Origin: Williamsia phyllosphaerae
GTDB taxonomy: Bacteria > Actinomycetota > Actinomycetes > Mycobacteriales > Mycobacteriaceae
Length of the DNA: 64,000 nucleotides
Assembly (NCBI RefSeq): GCF_014635305.1
Contig: NZ_BMCS01000003.1
Coordinates: 310,001 to 374,000 of the forward strand
Direction: 5' to 3'
Shown here: positions 52,550 to 60,684 of the stretch, in pieces
Layout: every line of letters starts with the position of its first letter
How positions within the stretch are numbered: position 1 is the first letter of the stretch
Translations under genes and position numbers: made by a program
Notes under the pieces: generated by a model
What the model was told of the DNA's origin: nothing
Seen by the model: the letters and a program-made list of their open reading frames with translations, nothing else
Databases searched by the model: none

Positions 52550-52943
52550 GGGTCTGACATCCTTCCGGAAGAGTCGGCCGCGCCCGCGACGTCGTCGTGG
52601 CCGACATCGTCGTGTCGACACCTTCCGGGGCAGCGCATCACACTCTAAACGCCACGTGCTCCGCACCACCCTGCGACTCGCTGTTGACCCTGCGAATCCA
52701 TTGCGCTACGCTTCGCCCGCTCCCCGGGTTCCAGCCACAGAAACACGGTTTCGCCGGGTGTGGCAGACATCACTGAAGTTCCGCTCCGCCGGGGCAACAA
52801 AATGCCCATAACCGTCGTTGTGTTGGGGCAGAGCGGCCGACTCGAAGAAACCGGGTCGACGGCAGTGATGGCGCCGTCGGACGCGAAGCGAATTGTCCGA
52901 GCGGCAGCGCGAGTCGGAAGTATTGAAGTTAAGGCGGAAACCC
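52550..52943. other. Gene-poor region with promoter and long leader of the DUF4193 gene
   Basis: This 394-bp gap between the divergent cei and DUF4193 genes holds a strong sigma-70-type promoter (52684-52712) reading right. The implied leader is about 225 nt, unusual for this window. A 64-codon GTG-started frame (52760-52954) overlaps the DUF4193 start; it has no ribosome-binding site and I do not call it a gene. I see no known riboswitch class. Confidence 0.6.
52684..52712 (+). promoter_or_regulatory. Promoter of the DUF4193 gene
   Basis: TTGACC (52684-52689) and TACGCT (52707-52712) are separated by 17 nt, a near-consensus SigA promoter. The start would be near 52719. Confidence 0.65.
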
Positions 52944-53243
52944 ATGGCAACTGATTACGACGCCCCACGTCGCACCGAGACCGAGGACCTCAGCGAGGAC
53001 TCCCTCGAGGAATTGAAGGCACGTCGCAGCGAGGCTCAGGCCGCGTCGGTCGACGTCGACGAAGCCGACACCGCCGAGTCGTTCGAACTGCCGGGAGCAG
53101 ATCTCTCCGGCGAAGAACTCTCGGTGCGTGTCGTCCCCAAGCAGGCCGACGAGTTCACCTGTACGAGTTGCTTTCTCGTGTACCACCGCAGCCGTCTGGC
53201 TCGGGAGAACGGCAACTCACGCATCTGCGTCGACTGCGCCTGA
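52944..53243 (+). CDS. DUF4193 zinc-binding protein
   Basis: This small protein is conserved across actinobacteria (mycobacterial Rv2699c) and has no known function. The 99-residue product is acidic with a C-terminal zinc motif of two CxxC pairs (Cys73, Cys76, Cys95, Cys98). The Arg/Lys-rich segment RRSEAQ and the late HRSRLAREN may contact nucleic acid or RNA polymerase, which is speculation. The ATG at 52944 follows AAGGCGG. It has a strong promoter and a long leader, so it is probably abundant and may be regulated in the leader. Confidence 0.88.
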   Translation: MATDYDAPRRTETEDLSEDSLEELKARRSEAQAASVDVDEADTAESFELPGADLSGEELSVRVVPKQADEFTCTSCFLVYHRSRLARENGNSRICVDCA

Positions 53244-53256
53244 TCGACTCACCGGT

Positions 53257-53292
53257 GATGCGCCGATCCGCCCACGGGCGGGTCGGCGCATC
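53257..53292. terminator. Terminator between the DUF4193 and DUF3093 genes
   Basis: A 17-bp stem with one G-T wobble (53257-53273 with 53276-53292) fills most of the gap between the convergent genes; TCGTTTCC follows on the plus strand. Confidence 0.8.
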
Positions 53293-53313
53293 GTCGTTTC
53301 CGCGGGTCGGACG

Positions 53314-53829
53314 TCAGGCCTCGTCGGTCGCCGCGGCGTCGGGCATCCCGAGCGCGGCGATGAGTTCGCCCGGGCGACGGGTGCTGACCAGCCAGTAGGG
53401 GGTCGGGTCGTCCGGGTCGTCGAGGACGAGCAGGACCATTGTCTTCACCCACGCGCGATGCATCATGAACGCGGCCGGGTCGAGCTGCCGTCCGAGCGCC
53501 GAACTCTTGGCGGTCGCCGGGATGGTGGCCGCCCGCGTGATCACCGTGGCGGGCAGATGCGCCTTGTGCGCGAACAGTTCACCGTCCGGGCTCACCCGGA
53601 TCTGCGCCCGTCCCATCGACCACAGCATCCAGGCGCCGAGCACGGCCAGGATCACGTAGACGACGGCACTCCACGACGCCTTGTGCAGCGAGAGTTGCAA
53701 CTCGTACCCGAACACGCCGACGACGACGGCCCCGGCCAACCACCACCACCACGGGACACGCAGACGCTCGTTGAAACGGTCGGTGACCGGCGGGGAATTC
53801 CTCGCGTCGGTCGATGAAAACGAAGCCAC
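53314..53829 (-). CDS. DUF3093 membrane protein
   Basis: This conserved actinobacterial membrane protein (mycobacterial Rv2698) has no known function. The 171-residue product has a short N-terminus, two transmembrane helices (about 27-46 and 54-73; VPWWWWLAGAVVVG) and a cytoplasmic C-terminal domain with the RPGELIAAL motif near the end. The GTG at 53829 lies 6 nt after a minus-strand -10 (TACGCT), which points to a leaderless mRNA. It is divergent from dut with only 22 bp between start codons. Confidence 0.86.
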   Translation of the reverse strand: MASFSSTDARNSPPVTDRFNERLRVPWWWWLAGAVVVGVFGYELQLSLHKASWSAVVYVILAVLGAWMLWSMGRAQIRVSPDGELFAHKAHLPATVITRAATIPATAKSSALGRQLDPAAFMMHRAWVKTMVLLVLDDPDDPTPYWLVSTRRPGELIAALGMPDAAATDEA

Positions 53830-53835
53830 CGCTCC

Positions 53836-53845
53836 AGCGTAGTCT
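53836..53845. promoter_or_regulatory. Overlapping divergent -10 elements of dut and the DUF3093 gene
   Basis: On the minus strand TACGCT (53841-53836) ends 6 nt before the DUF3093 GTG. On the plus strand TAGTCT (53840-53845) ends 6 nt before the dut GTG. The two hexamers share bases 53840-53841, so both genes look leaderless and only one polymerase can bind at a time. Neither has a clear -35. Confidence 0.55.
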
Positions 53846-53851
53846 GCGTTC

Positions 53852-54352
53852 GTGGCAGTCGATGTGCAGGTGGGGACGGTTGCGTTCAGGCGACTCGATC
53901 CCACGATCCCCGTCCCCGTGCGCGCCCATCCCGGTGATGCGGGTGTCGACCTGTGCAGTGCCGTCGACACCGTCCTGGCGCCGGGAACTCGTGCGTTGGT
54001 GCCCACGGGCATCGCGATCTCGCTGCCGGCGGGGACGGTCGGACTGATTCATCCCCGCTCCGGTCTCGCGGCCCGCGCGGGACTGTCGATCGTGAACACC
54101 CCGGGGACCGTGGACGCCGGCTACCGGGGCGAGATCAAGGTGTGTCTGATCAATCTCGACCCGAGCGAGCCGATCTCGATCGCCCGAGGCGACCGGATCG
54201 CGCAGCTGCTCGTGCAGCGGGTCGAGTTACCGGAATTCGTCGAGGTGGATTCACTCGACGAGACCAGCAGGGGAGCAGGCGGTTACGGTTCCAGTGGCGG
54301 ACATGCGCTGCTGTCGGGGACCGACCGACCCGCCCCGGACGAAGAAGGCTGA
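53852..54352 (+). CDS. dut: dUTP diphosphatase
   Basis: Dut hydrolyses dUTP to dUMP, keeping uracil out of DNA and feeding thymidylate synthesis. The 166-residue trimeric-type dUTPase has all five motifs: HPGDAGVDL (1), PTGIAISLP (2), RSGLAARAG with TVDAGYRGEI (3 and 4 region), RIAQLLVQ, and the Gly-rich RGAGGYGSSG (5). The GTG at 53852 is probably leaderless. It is followed 6 nt later by the DUF3710 gene, so they share an operon, as in mycobacteria. Confidence 0.95.
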   Translation: MAVDVQVGTVAFRRLDPTIPVPVRAHPGDAGVDLCSAVDTVLAPGTRALVPTGIAISLPAGTVGLIHPRSGLAARAGLSIVNTPGTVDAGYRGEIKVCLINLDPSEPISIARGDRIAQLLVQRVELPEFVEVDSLDETSRGAGGYGSSGGHALLSGTDRPAPDEEG

Positions 54353-54358
54353 GGAGAT

Positions 54359-55252
54359 ATGGCCGCGCGACGCGGATCCCGTTCCAAGGACACCACCGAC
54401 GTCGAGCCCGCTGCGGGTTCGGCTTCCGGACCCGCCGAGGAGATCGGCGCCGGACGCGGTCCCTACGACATCGAGGACCTCGCGTCCGAGATCGACCTGG
54501 GCAACTCCCATCTCGATCTGGGGTCCGTGCTCGTCCCGGTGGTCGAGGGCGGACAGGTGACCGTGGAGATGACCGCAGACCACCAGCCGCAGGCGGTGTA
54601 CCTCGTGACGCCGCACGGACGGATCAGCGTCGCCGCCTTCGCCGCACCACGGTCGCCGGGCATGTGGCGTGAGGTCGTGGGTGAACTCGTCGAGTCGCTG
54701 CGGACCGAAGGGGCCGAGACCGCGATCGAGGACGGGCACTGGGGCCGCGAGGTCGTCGCGGCCGTCCCCGGGGCGGTGCACCGCTTCATCGGAGTCGACG
54801 GACCACGGTGGATGGTGCGCTGCGTGTGCAGCGGTCCGCCCGAGTCCGCCGACGACCTGGCCCCGGTCGCCCGTGCCGTTCTCAGCGAGTCGGTCGTGCG
54901 CCGCGGCTCCGACCCGCACCCCCCGCGCGACGCGTTGCCGGTCATCCTGCCTCCGGTGTTGGCCGAGCAGGTGGCCGCGGCCCAGGAGCACATGGCCGGC
55001 GAGACCGACGACTCCTCGGCGGAGGCGTCGGGCGTGGAGGAGCCGACGCCCGCCGACGAGCTGGTCATCGATTCGCTGACCGAGGGTGAGGGTGCGCGTG
55101 AGCAGATCGCCCGCGCCCAGGTGATCGCCGAGCCCGATCCGGACGCCGAGCCCGTCGCGGAGGTCGAGCCGGAACCCGAACCCGATCCGGAGCCGACTCG
55201 TCGCTCCTCCGGATCGGCTCTTCAGCGCCTGCGTCGTCGTCAGGGGCGCTGA
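54359..55252 (+). CDS. DUF3710 domain-containing protein
   Basis: This conserved actinobacterial protein has no established function. The 297-residue product has a basic N-terminal tail (MAARRGSRSK), a DUF3710 core (about 40-215) with GPYDIEDL, SPGMWREVV and RWMVRCVCSG, and a low-complexity Glu/Pro-rich tail (about 245-283) with a basic end (LQRLRRRQGR). GAGGAGAT precedes the ATG. It lies directly after dut, and the pairing is conserved. The 3' end overlaps the convergent hydrolase by 13 nt. Confidence 0.87.
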   Translation: MAARRGSRSKDTTDVEPAAGSASGPAEEIGAGRGPYDIEDLASEIDLGNSHLDLGSVLVPVVEGGQVTVEMTADHQPQAVYLVTPHGRISVAAFAAPRSPGMWREVVGELVESLRTEGAETAIEDGHWGREVVAAVPGAVHRFIGVDGPRWMVRCVCSGPPESADDLAPVARAVLSESVVRRGSDPHPPRDALPVILPPVLAEQVAAAQEHMAGETDDSSAEASGVEEPTPADELVIDSLTEGEGAREQIARAQVIAEPDPDAEPVAEVEPEPEPDPEPTRRSSGSALQRLRRRQGR

Positions 55253-55998
55253 GGCCGCGGGGCGCTCGAGCCCTCGGTGACGGCGAGCCACCCCAGGACG
55301 CTCTCGCGTCCGAGGATCGACGCGTCGGCACCCCACTGCTCGAGGGTCACCGACCGCAGCACCGCATTCGGCGCATGATGCGCCCACCGCCGGGCCACCG
55401 CGATCGGGTGCACCGGGTCGTCGGCGGCTGCGGTGACGATCAACGGCACCCGCAGCGCGGCGATCCGGTCGCGGGTCGGGATGGTCAGGCCCGCGGCCTC
55501 GTCGAGGTGGGCGCGTAACGCCGGGCCGATCGCCGACCACGACCGACCCAGTTCCGCACCGAGCCATGCGGGACTGCCCGCCACCATGTGGGCGATCGCA
55601 CCGTCGAGGCCGAGGCGGTCGATGAGCTCGGCGGTGACCCGCGCGCTGTGTGACGCCGGGGCGCCGCGAGCGGAGTCCAGCCACGGTGGCAGCGCCGCGA
55701 ACACACCCACGCATCGGTCGTCGTCGACGGCCCAGTCCAGCGCCACGCACGCCCCGATCGACACCCCGCCGACCAGTAGGTGTCGGTGCTGCGCGGCCGC
55801 GGTGTCGAGTGCGCGCCGGTACCCCGCCTCGATGCCGTCGGCCGCCGGGTCCACCGCGATCAACTCGACCCCGAGCGACTGCGCGGCCGGCGCGAAGGCC
55901 CGCCGGGCATAGTCGGCGTCGGATCCCGTCCCCGGCAGCGCGACCAGGGCAGATGGCCTCGGACCGGTGGCCGCGGACACGGTGTCGGAGTCGGTCAT
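55240..55998 (-). CDS. Alpha/beta hydrolase
   Basis: This is a predicted serine hydrolase of the alpha/beta fold. The 252-residue protein has the nucleophile elbow GGVSIGA, an early HG-like LPGTGSDADYARRAF segment, and AAADDPVHP, which supplies the Asp; the catalytic His is not obvious but may be in HHAPNA. It matches the position of mycobacterial Rv2695. The substrate is unknown. The ATG at 55998 begins the fold. It is convergent with, and overlaps, the DUF3710 gene. Confidence 0.83.
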   Translation of the reverse strand: MTDSDTVSAATGPRPSALVALPGTGSDADYARRAFAPAAQSLGVELIAVDPAADGIEAGYRRALDTAAAQHRHLLVGGVSIGACVALDWAVDDDRCVGVFAALPPWLDSARGAPASHSARVTAELIDRLGLDGAIAHMVAGSPAWLGAELGRSWSAIGPALRAHLDEAAGLTIPTRDRIAALRVPLIVTAAADDPVHPIAVARRWAHHAPNAVLRSVTLEQWGADASILGRESVLGWLAVTEGSSAPRPQRP

Positions 55999-56100
55999 AC
56001 CGCGATCCTGCCCCGCAGGTGGTGGGTTGCGTGGGCGGGGGTTACGCTGGCGCAAGAGGGGCACCGCAGCCCCAGTGCCGAAGGCACCGAAAGGGTGGAG

Positions 56101-56472
56101 ATGACCGCAGCCGGATACCTCAAACGCCTCACCAAGAGGCTCACCGAGGATCTCGAGCAGCTCGACGCCGAGAAGATCTCCGAGGAGTCGCAGGCGACCG
56201 GAGCCCAGCGTGCGTGTGACTGCGCGCGCGGTGAAGAGGTCAGCATGCTCGGCGAGCTCCGTTCCGTGCAGACCTGTTCCAAGGCAGCCAAGACCGGTGT
56301 GGTCGCCGAGTTCTTCGACGGCACCGACGTGGTGAACCTCAAATGGATCGGGCGCAACCGCATCCCGGGCATCGAGCCCGGCCGCAAGCTCACCGTGCGC
56401 GGTCGTCTGGGCGAGAAGGACGGCGCGAAGGTGATCTACAACCCGTACTACGAGCTTCTCGGTGACGACTGA
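56101..56472 (+). CDS. OB-fold nucleic-acid-binding protein
   Basis: This small protein has an OB-fold domain of the tRNA_anti/RecG-wedge type. The 123-residue product has a basic helical N-terminus and the OB strand pattern (GELRSVQTCSKAAKTGVVAEF, then LKWIGRNRIPGIEPGRKLTVRGRL). It corresponds to mycobacterial Rv2694c. The ATG at 56101 follows GGTGGAG. It overlaps the DUF3159 gene by 11 nt, so they are co-translated. The OB fold suggests single-stranded DNA or RNA binding, not proven. Confidence 0.86.
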   Translation: MTAAGYLKRLTKRLTEDLEQLDAEKISEESQATGAQRACDCARGEEVSMLGELRSVQTCSKAAKTGVVAEFFDGTDVVNLKWIGRNRIPGIEPGRKLTVRGRLGEKDGAKVIYNPYYELLGDD

Positions 56473-57169
56473 TCCCGAGCCCGACCCGACGGTGACGACG
56501 GAGGTCGAACGGGTCGCCCCGACCCTGCTCGAACAGATGGGCGGCATCGCCGGTCTGATCTACTCGACGGTTCCGATCGTCGTGTTCGTCACGGTCAACT
56601 CGATCTTCGATCTCACCCCGGCCATCGTTGCGGCCGTCGCGGTTGCCGTCGTGGTCCTCGCGTTCCGACTAGTCCGTCGGGAGCCGATCCAACCGGCGGT
56701 GTCCGGACTCTTCGGTGTCGCGATCTGTGTGTTCATCGCGCATCGCACCGGCGATGCCAAGGGCTTCTTCCTGTTCGGCATCTGGACGTCGCTGCTGTAC
56801 GCGGGTGTGTTCGTCGTGTCCATCGTGGTGCGGTGGCCGTTGGTCGGCGTGATCTGGAACGTGGTGAACGCCAACGGCACCGCCTGGCGCAAGCACCGCC
56901 GGACGCTGATCGCCTACGACATCGCGACCGCCATCTGGGCCGCGTTGTTCGGGGTGCGGTACCTGGTCCAGTCCTTCCTCTACGACTCGGACCAGACCGG
57001 CCTACTCGCCGCGGCGCGCATCGGGATGGGCTGGCCGCTGACCGCGTTGGCGGCACTGGCGACGGTGCTACTGGTGCGCCGGGCCGAACGCATCGAGGAG
57101 TCGGTGCGCGCCCCCGAGGCCATCGACGCCGATTCCGAGCCGAGCGGCGAGATCGCCTCTAGAGATTGA
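56462..57169 (+). CDS. DUF3159 membrane protein
   Basis: This conserved actinobacterial membrane protein (mycobacterial Rv2693c) has unknown function. The 235-residue product has six predicted helices in close pairs (near 30-48, 54-70, 80-95, 103-122, 150-168 and 185-205), with the family signature LLEQMGGIAGLIYSTVPI at the first helix. GTG at 56462 lies inside the end of the OB-fold gene. Its last 11 nt overlap the convergent ceoC gene. Confidence 0.87.
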   Translation: MTTDPEPDPTVTTEVERVAPTLLEQMGGIAGLIYSTVPIVVFVTVNSIFDLTPAIVAAVAVAVVVLAFRLVRREPIQPAVSGLFGVAICVFIAHRTGDAKGFFLFGIWTSLLYAGVFVVSIVVRWPLVGVIWNVVNANGTAWRKHRRTLIAYDIATAIWAALFGVRYLVQSFLYDSDQTGLLAAARIGMGWPLTALAALATVLLVRRAERIEESVRAPEAIDADSEPSGEIASRD

Positions 57170-57818
57170 GGATCGCCTCGCGCAGGGCTTCCTCGACGTC
57201 GGCGGGCGCGATGAACACGAGCTCGTCGTTCCCCTCGACCGGATCGTCGGACTGCGGCACGATCACGCGTCCGCCCCGCAGAATCGCCACCAGGGCGGCG
57301 TCCCGCGGGAGGTCCAACTTGCGCACGGGTTTGCCCGCGAACGGCGTGTTGGGCGGCAGCGTCATCTCGACCAGGTTGGCCTGACCCTGTCGGAAGGTCA
57401 TCAGCCGCACCAGGTCACCCACCGACACCGCCTCCTCGACGAGTGACGCCAGGATGCGGGGGGTGGACACCGCTACGTCGACGCCCCAGGCCTCGTCGAA
57501 GAGCCACTCGTTGCGGGGGTCGTTGACGCGGGCCACCACGCGTCCCACGGCGAACTCGGTCTTGGCCAGCAGGCTGACGACGAGGTTCGCCTTGTCGTCA
57601 CCGGTCGCGGCGACCATCACGTCGTAGGTCTGCAGCTGTGCCTGTTCGAGGTTGTCGAGCTCGCACGCGTCGGCGTTGACCCAACTCGCACCCGGAACGG
57701 CCGAGGGGTCGATGTGGTCGAGCTGACGCTCGAGGAGCATCACCTCGTGGGAGTTGCTCAGCAGTTCGCGGGCGATCGAGCGTCCGACCGCTCCGGCTCC
57801 GGCGATGGCCACCTTCAT
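57159..57818 (-). CDS. ceoC: TrkA-type potassium regulator CeoC
   Basis: This is a cytoplasmic NAD-binding regulator of a potassium channel or transporter. The 219-residue protein has an RCK_N Rossmann domain (GAGAVG 7-12) and an RCK_C domain (from about 135). It follows ceoB (82-nt gap), and the two form a conserved pair in mycobacteria (Rv2692/Rv2691). The transport subunit is not in the window unless the APC permease next to ceoB acts with them. The ATG at 57818 starts the motif directly. Confidence 0.92.
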   Translation of the reverse strand: MKVAIAGAGAVGRSIARELLSNSHEVMLLERQLDHIDPSAVPGASWVNADACELDNLEQAQLQTYDVMVAATGDDKANLVVSLLAKTEFAVGRVVARVNDPRNEWLFDEAWGVDVAVSTPRILASLVEEAVSVGDLVRLMTFRQGQANLVEMTLPPNTPFAGKPVRKLDLPRDAALVAILRGGRVIVPQSDDPVEGNDELVFIAPADVEEALREAILNL

Positions 57819-57900
57819 CGACGTGTTCTTTCGGTTGGGGCGTTGCCGCGTACGGACGGACGGATCGACCGGGTGCCGCGCACCCGGGTCTCACAGATGT

Positions 57901-58566
57901 TCACGCGCCGGCGTCCCGCTGCGCGCCTGCGATCGCCGAGGCGTTGTCGCGGTTGTCGCGCAGCACCGCGACGAAGACGTTGTCGTCCTGCTGCAACACC
58001 GTGCGGGGCTCGGGGAGCAGGGCGTTGCCGAGCCGGTTGATGAAGGCCACCCGGGCGCCGGTCTCCTCCTGGAAGGCCTTGACCGTCTGGCCGATCCAGG
58101 ACTCGTGGAAGGCCATCAGTGTGACGATCACCGAGCCCGACGGGTCCTTCCACGCGTTGGCGGGGCTGCCCTCGCCGAGGGCGGCGACGAACCGCTGGGT
58201 GGTCCAGGGGACGGTGGCGACGGTCGGGATGCCCAGACGCTCATAGACCGCGGCGCGCTTGGCGTCGTAGATCCGGGCGACGACCTTCTCGACACCGAAG
58301 GTCTCGCGGGCCACCCGCGCGGCGATGATGTTCGAGTTGTCGCCGGAGGAGACCGCGGCGAACGCGTCGGCCTCGGCGATGCCCGCCGACCGGAGGATGT
58401 CCTGGTCGAAGCCCACCCCACGCACCGTCGTCCCGCGAAACCCGGGACCGAGACGACGGAACGCCGACTCGTCACGATCGACGACGGCGATCGAATGTCC
58501 CTTGTCCTCGAGAGCGAGGGCCAGTGACGATCCGACCCGCCCGCACCCCATGATCACAACCCGCAC
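57901..58566 (-). CDS. ceoB: TrkA-type potassium regulator CeoB
   Basis: This is the partner of CeoC, another NAD-binding regulator with RCK_N (GCGRVGSSLA near residue 8) and RCK_C domains, in 221 residues. The GTG at 58566 is fixed by AGGAGG 7 nt upstream; the frame continues 57 codons further without similarity to the family. It is divergent from the APC permease gene, whose probable leaderless start lies 91 bp away. The three genes are adjacent in mycobacteria as well, which suggests that the permease may be the transporter they control. Confidence 0.92.
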   Translation of the reverse strand: MRVVIMGCGRVGSSLALALEDKGHSIAVVDRDESAFRRLGPGFRGTTVRGVGFDQDILRSAGIAEADAFAAVSSGDNSNIIAARVARETFGVEKVVARIYDAKRAAVYERLGIPTVATVPWTTQRFVAALGEGSPANAWKDPSGSVIVTLMAFHESWIGQTVKAFQEETGARVAFINRLGNALLPEPRTVLQQDDNVFVAVLRDNRDNASAIAGAQRDAGA

Positions 58567-58644
58567 CTGCGGCCTCCTCGGTAGGCGCTTCGACCTGCGC
58601 ATCGAACCGTACCGCCCCGCGTCGCCCGGGGACTCACCACGCCC

Positions 58645-58650
58645 TATGGT
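58645..58650 (+). promoter_or_regulatory. -10 of the leaderless APC permease gene
   Basis: TATGGT ends 6 nt before the GTG start, the same layout as at dut and the DUF3093 gene. No ribosome-binding site lies between. Confidence 0.45.
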
Positions 58651-58656
58651 TGCCAC

Positions 58657-60684
58657 GTGTCCCGAATGTCGAAGGTGTCCGTCGCAACGAAGCGGATGGT
58701 TCTGGGTACCCCGTTCCGCAGCGACAAACTCGGACACACGCTGTTGCCGAAGCGCATCGCGCTACCGGTGTTCGCCTCGGACGCGATGTCCTCGGTGGCC
58801 TACGCGCCGCAGGAGATCTTCCTGGTCCTCTCGGTCGCGGGACTCTCGGCCTACACCTACACGCCGTGGATCGGTCTGGCCGTCGCGGTGGTGATGGTCG
58901 TCGTGGTCGCCAGCTATCGGCAGAACGTGCACGCCTACCCCTCGGGCGGCGGTGACTACGAGGTCGCGACAGTCAACCTCGGGCCCCGAGCCGGCCTGAC
59001 CGTGGGCAGTGCCCTGCTGGTGGATTACATTCTCACCGTTGCGGTCTCGATCTCCTCGGCCGCGGAGAACATCGGTTCGGCGATCCCGTTCGTCGAGCAG
59101 CACCGCGTGCTGTTCTGCATCGCGGCCATCGTGTTGATCACGAGCATCAACCTGCGTGGCATCCGCGAGTCGGGCACCGCGTTCGCCATCCCCACCTACG
59201 CGTTCATCGCAGGCATGGTGGTCATGCTCATCTGGGGCTTCGTCCAGATCTTCATCCTGGGCACCGACGTGTCCTCCGACACCGCCGATTTCGGCGTGAA
59301 GGCCGAGAACTCCCACCTCGTCGGCATCGCGTTCGTGTTCCTGATCGCACGTGCCTTCTCGTCCGGATGTGCGGCACTGACCGGTGTCGAGGCCATCAGC
59401 AACGGCGTCCCCGCCTTCGAGAAGCCCAAGTCGCGCAACGCCGCGACCACCCTGCTGCTGCTCGGTGGGATCGCCGTCGTCCTGCTGATGGGCATCATCG
59501 TGCTCGCACAGAAGATCGGTGCGAAGTACGTGGAGAACCCGGCCAAGGACCTGACCGGTGCGCCAGCCGACTACCAACAGAAGTCGCTCGTGGCGCAGCT
59601 CGCGCACGCCGTGTTCCGCGATTTCACGCCCGGCTTCTACTTCATCACCATCGTCACCGCCCTCATCCTCGTGCTCGCCGCGAACACCGCGTTCAACGGT
59701 TTCCCGGTCCTCGGCTCGGTGCTGGCGCAGGACCGCTACCTGCCGCGCCAGCTGCACACCCGCGGCGACCGGCTGGCGTTCAGCAACGGCATCCTGTTCC
59801 TCGCCATCGCGGCCATCATCTTCGTCGCGGCCTTCGGAGCCCAGGTCACCGCGCTGATCCAGCTCTACATCGTGGGCGTGTTCGTGTCGTTCACCCTCAG
59901 CCAGATCGGCATGGTCCGGCACTGGACCCGACACCTGCGCACCGAGACCGACCCGAGCGCGCGCAACCGCATGCAGCGATCAAGGGTCATCAACTCGATT
60001 GGTCTGATGATGACCGGCACGGTGCTGATCATCGTGCTCATCACCAAGTTCCTGGCCGGTGCGTGGATCGCGATCGTCACGATGGTCGCCATCTACATCC
60101 TGATGCAGCTCATCCACCGGCACTACGCGTCGGTGCAGACCGAGCTCGACAACACCGACTTCGAGACAATCCTGCCCAGCCGGACGCACTCGGTGGTGCT
60201 GGTGTCCAAGCTGCACCTACCGACCAAGCGGGCCCTGGCCTACGCGCGGGCGACCCGTCCGGACAATCTCGAGGCCATCACCGTCAACGTCGACGACCGG
60301 GACACCCGGCGTCTGGTCGCCGAGTGGGAGGGCAGCGACATCTCCATCCCGCTCAAGGTGATCGCCTCGCCGTACCGCGAGATCACCCGTCCGGTCATCG
60401 ATTACGTGCGTCGCCTACGGCGTGAATCGCCCCGCGACGTCATCACCGTGTTCATCCCCGAGTACGTCGTCGGCCACTGGTGGGAGCAGATCCTGCACAA
60501 CCAGTCGGCGCTGCGACTCAAGGGCCGGTTGCTGTTCGAGCCGGGCGTGATGGTGACCTCGGTGCCGTGGCAGCTCAGTTCGTCGGACCGTCGCAAGAAC
60601 CGTGATCGCGTCTACAACGCACCCGGCGACACCCGCCGCGGAGTGGTTCCCGGCGACCGTCCCTCCGGACCGGCCGACACATGA
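58657..60684 (+). CDS. APC-family permease
   Basis: This is a large amino acid-polyamine-organocation transporter (mycobacterial Rv2690c). The 675-residue protein has 12 predicted helices (about 45-480) with the APC signature around DAMSSVAYAPQEIF and a soluble C-terminal domain of about 170 residues after the last helix. Such C-terminal extensions occur in KimA-type potassium importers, and the TrkA genes next door support potassium, but an amino acid substrate is also possible. GTG at 58657 appears leaderless. Its stop overlaps the methyltransferase ATG by 4 nt. Confidence 0.88.
   Translation: MSRMSKVSVATKRMVLGTPFRSDKLGHTLLPKRIALPVFASDAMSSVAYAPQEIFLVLSVAGLSAYTYTPWIGLAVAVVMVVVVASYRQNVHAYPSGGGDYEVATVNLGPRAGLTVGSALLVDYILTVAVSISSAAENIGSAIPFVEQHRVLFCIAAIVLITSINLRGIRESGTAFAIPTYAFIAGMVVMLIWGFVQIFILGTDVSSDTADFGVKAENSHLVGIAFVFLIARAFSSGCAALTGVEAISNGVPAFEKPKSRNAATTLLLLGGIAVVLLMGIIVLAQKIGAKYVENPAKDLTGAPADYQQKSLVAQLAHAVFRDFTPGFYFITIVTALILVLAANTAFNGFPVLGSVLAQDRYLPRQLHTRGDRLAFSNGILFLAIAAIIFVAAFGAQVTALIQLYIVGVFVSFTLSQIGMVRHWTRHLRTETDPSARNRMQRSRVINSIGLMMTGTVLIIVLITKFLAGAWIAIVTMVAIYILMQLIHRHYASVQTELDNTDFETILPSRTHSVVLVSKLHLPTKRALAYARATRPDNLEAITVNVDDRDTRRLVAEWEGSDISIPLKVIASPYREITRPVIDYVRRLRRESPRDVITVFIPEYVVGHWWEQILHNQSALRLKGRLLFEPGVMVTSVPWQLSSSDRRKNRDRVYNAPGDTRRGVVPGDRPSGPADT

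Noticed and set aside
52760..52954. 64-codon GTG frame in the DUF4193 leader
   Set aside because: No ribosome-binding site and it overlaps the DUF4193 start; kept only as part of a finding on the leader.
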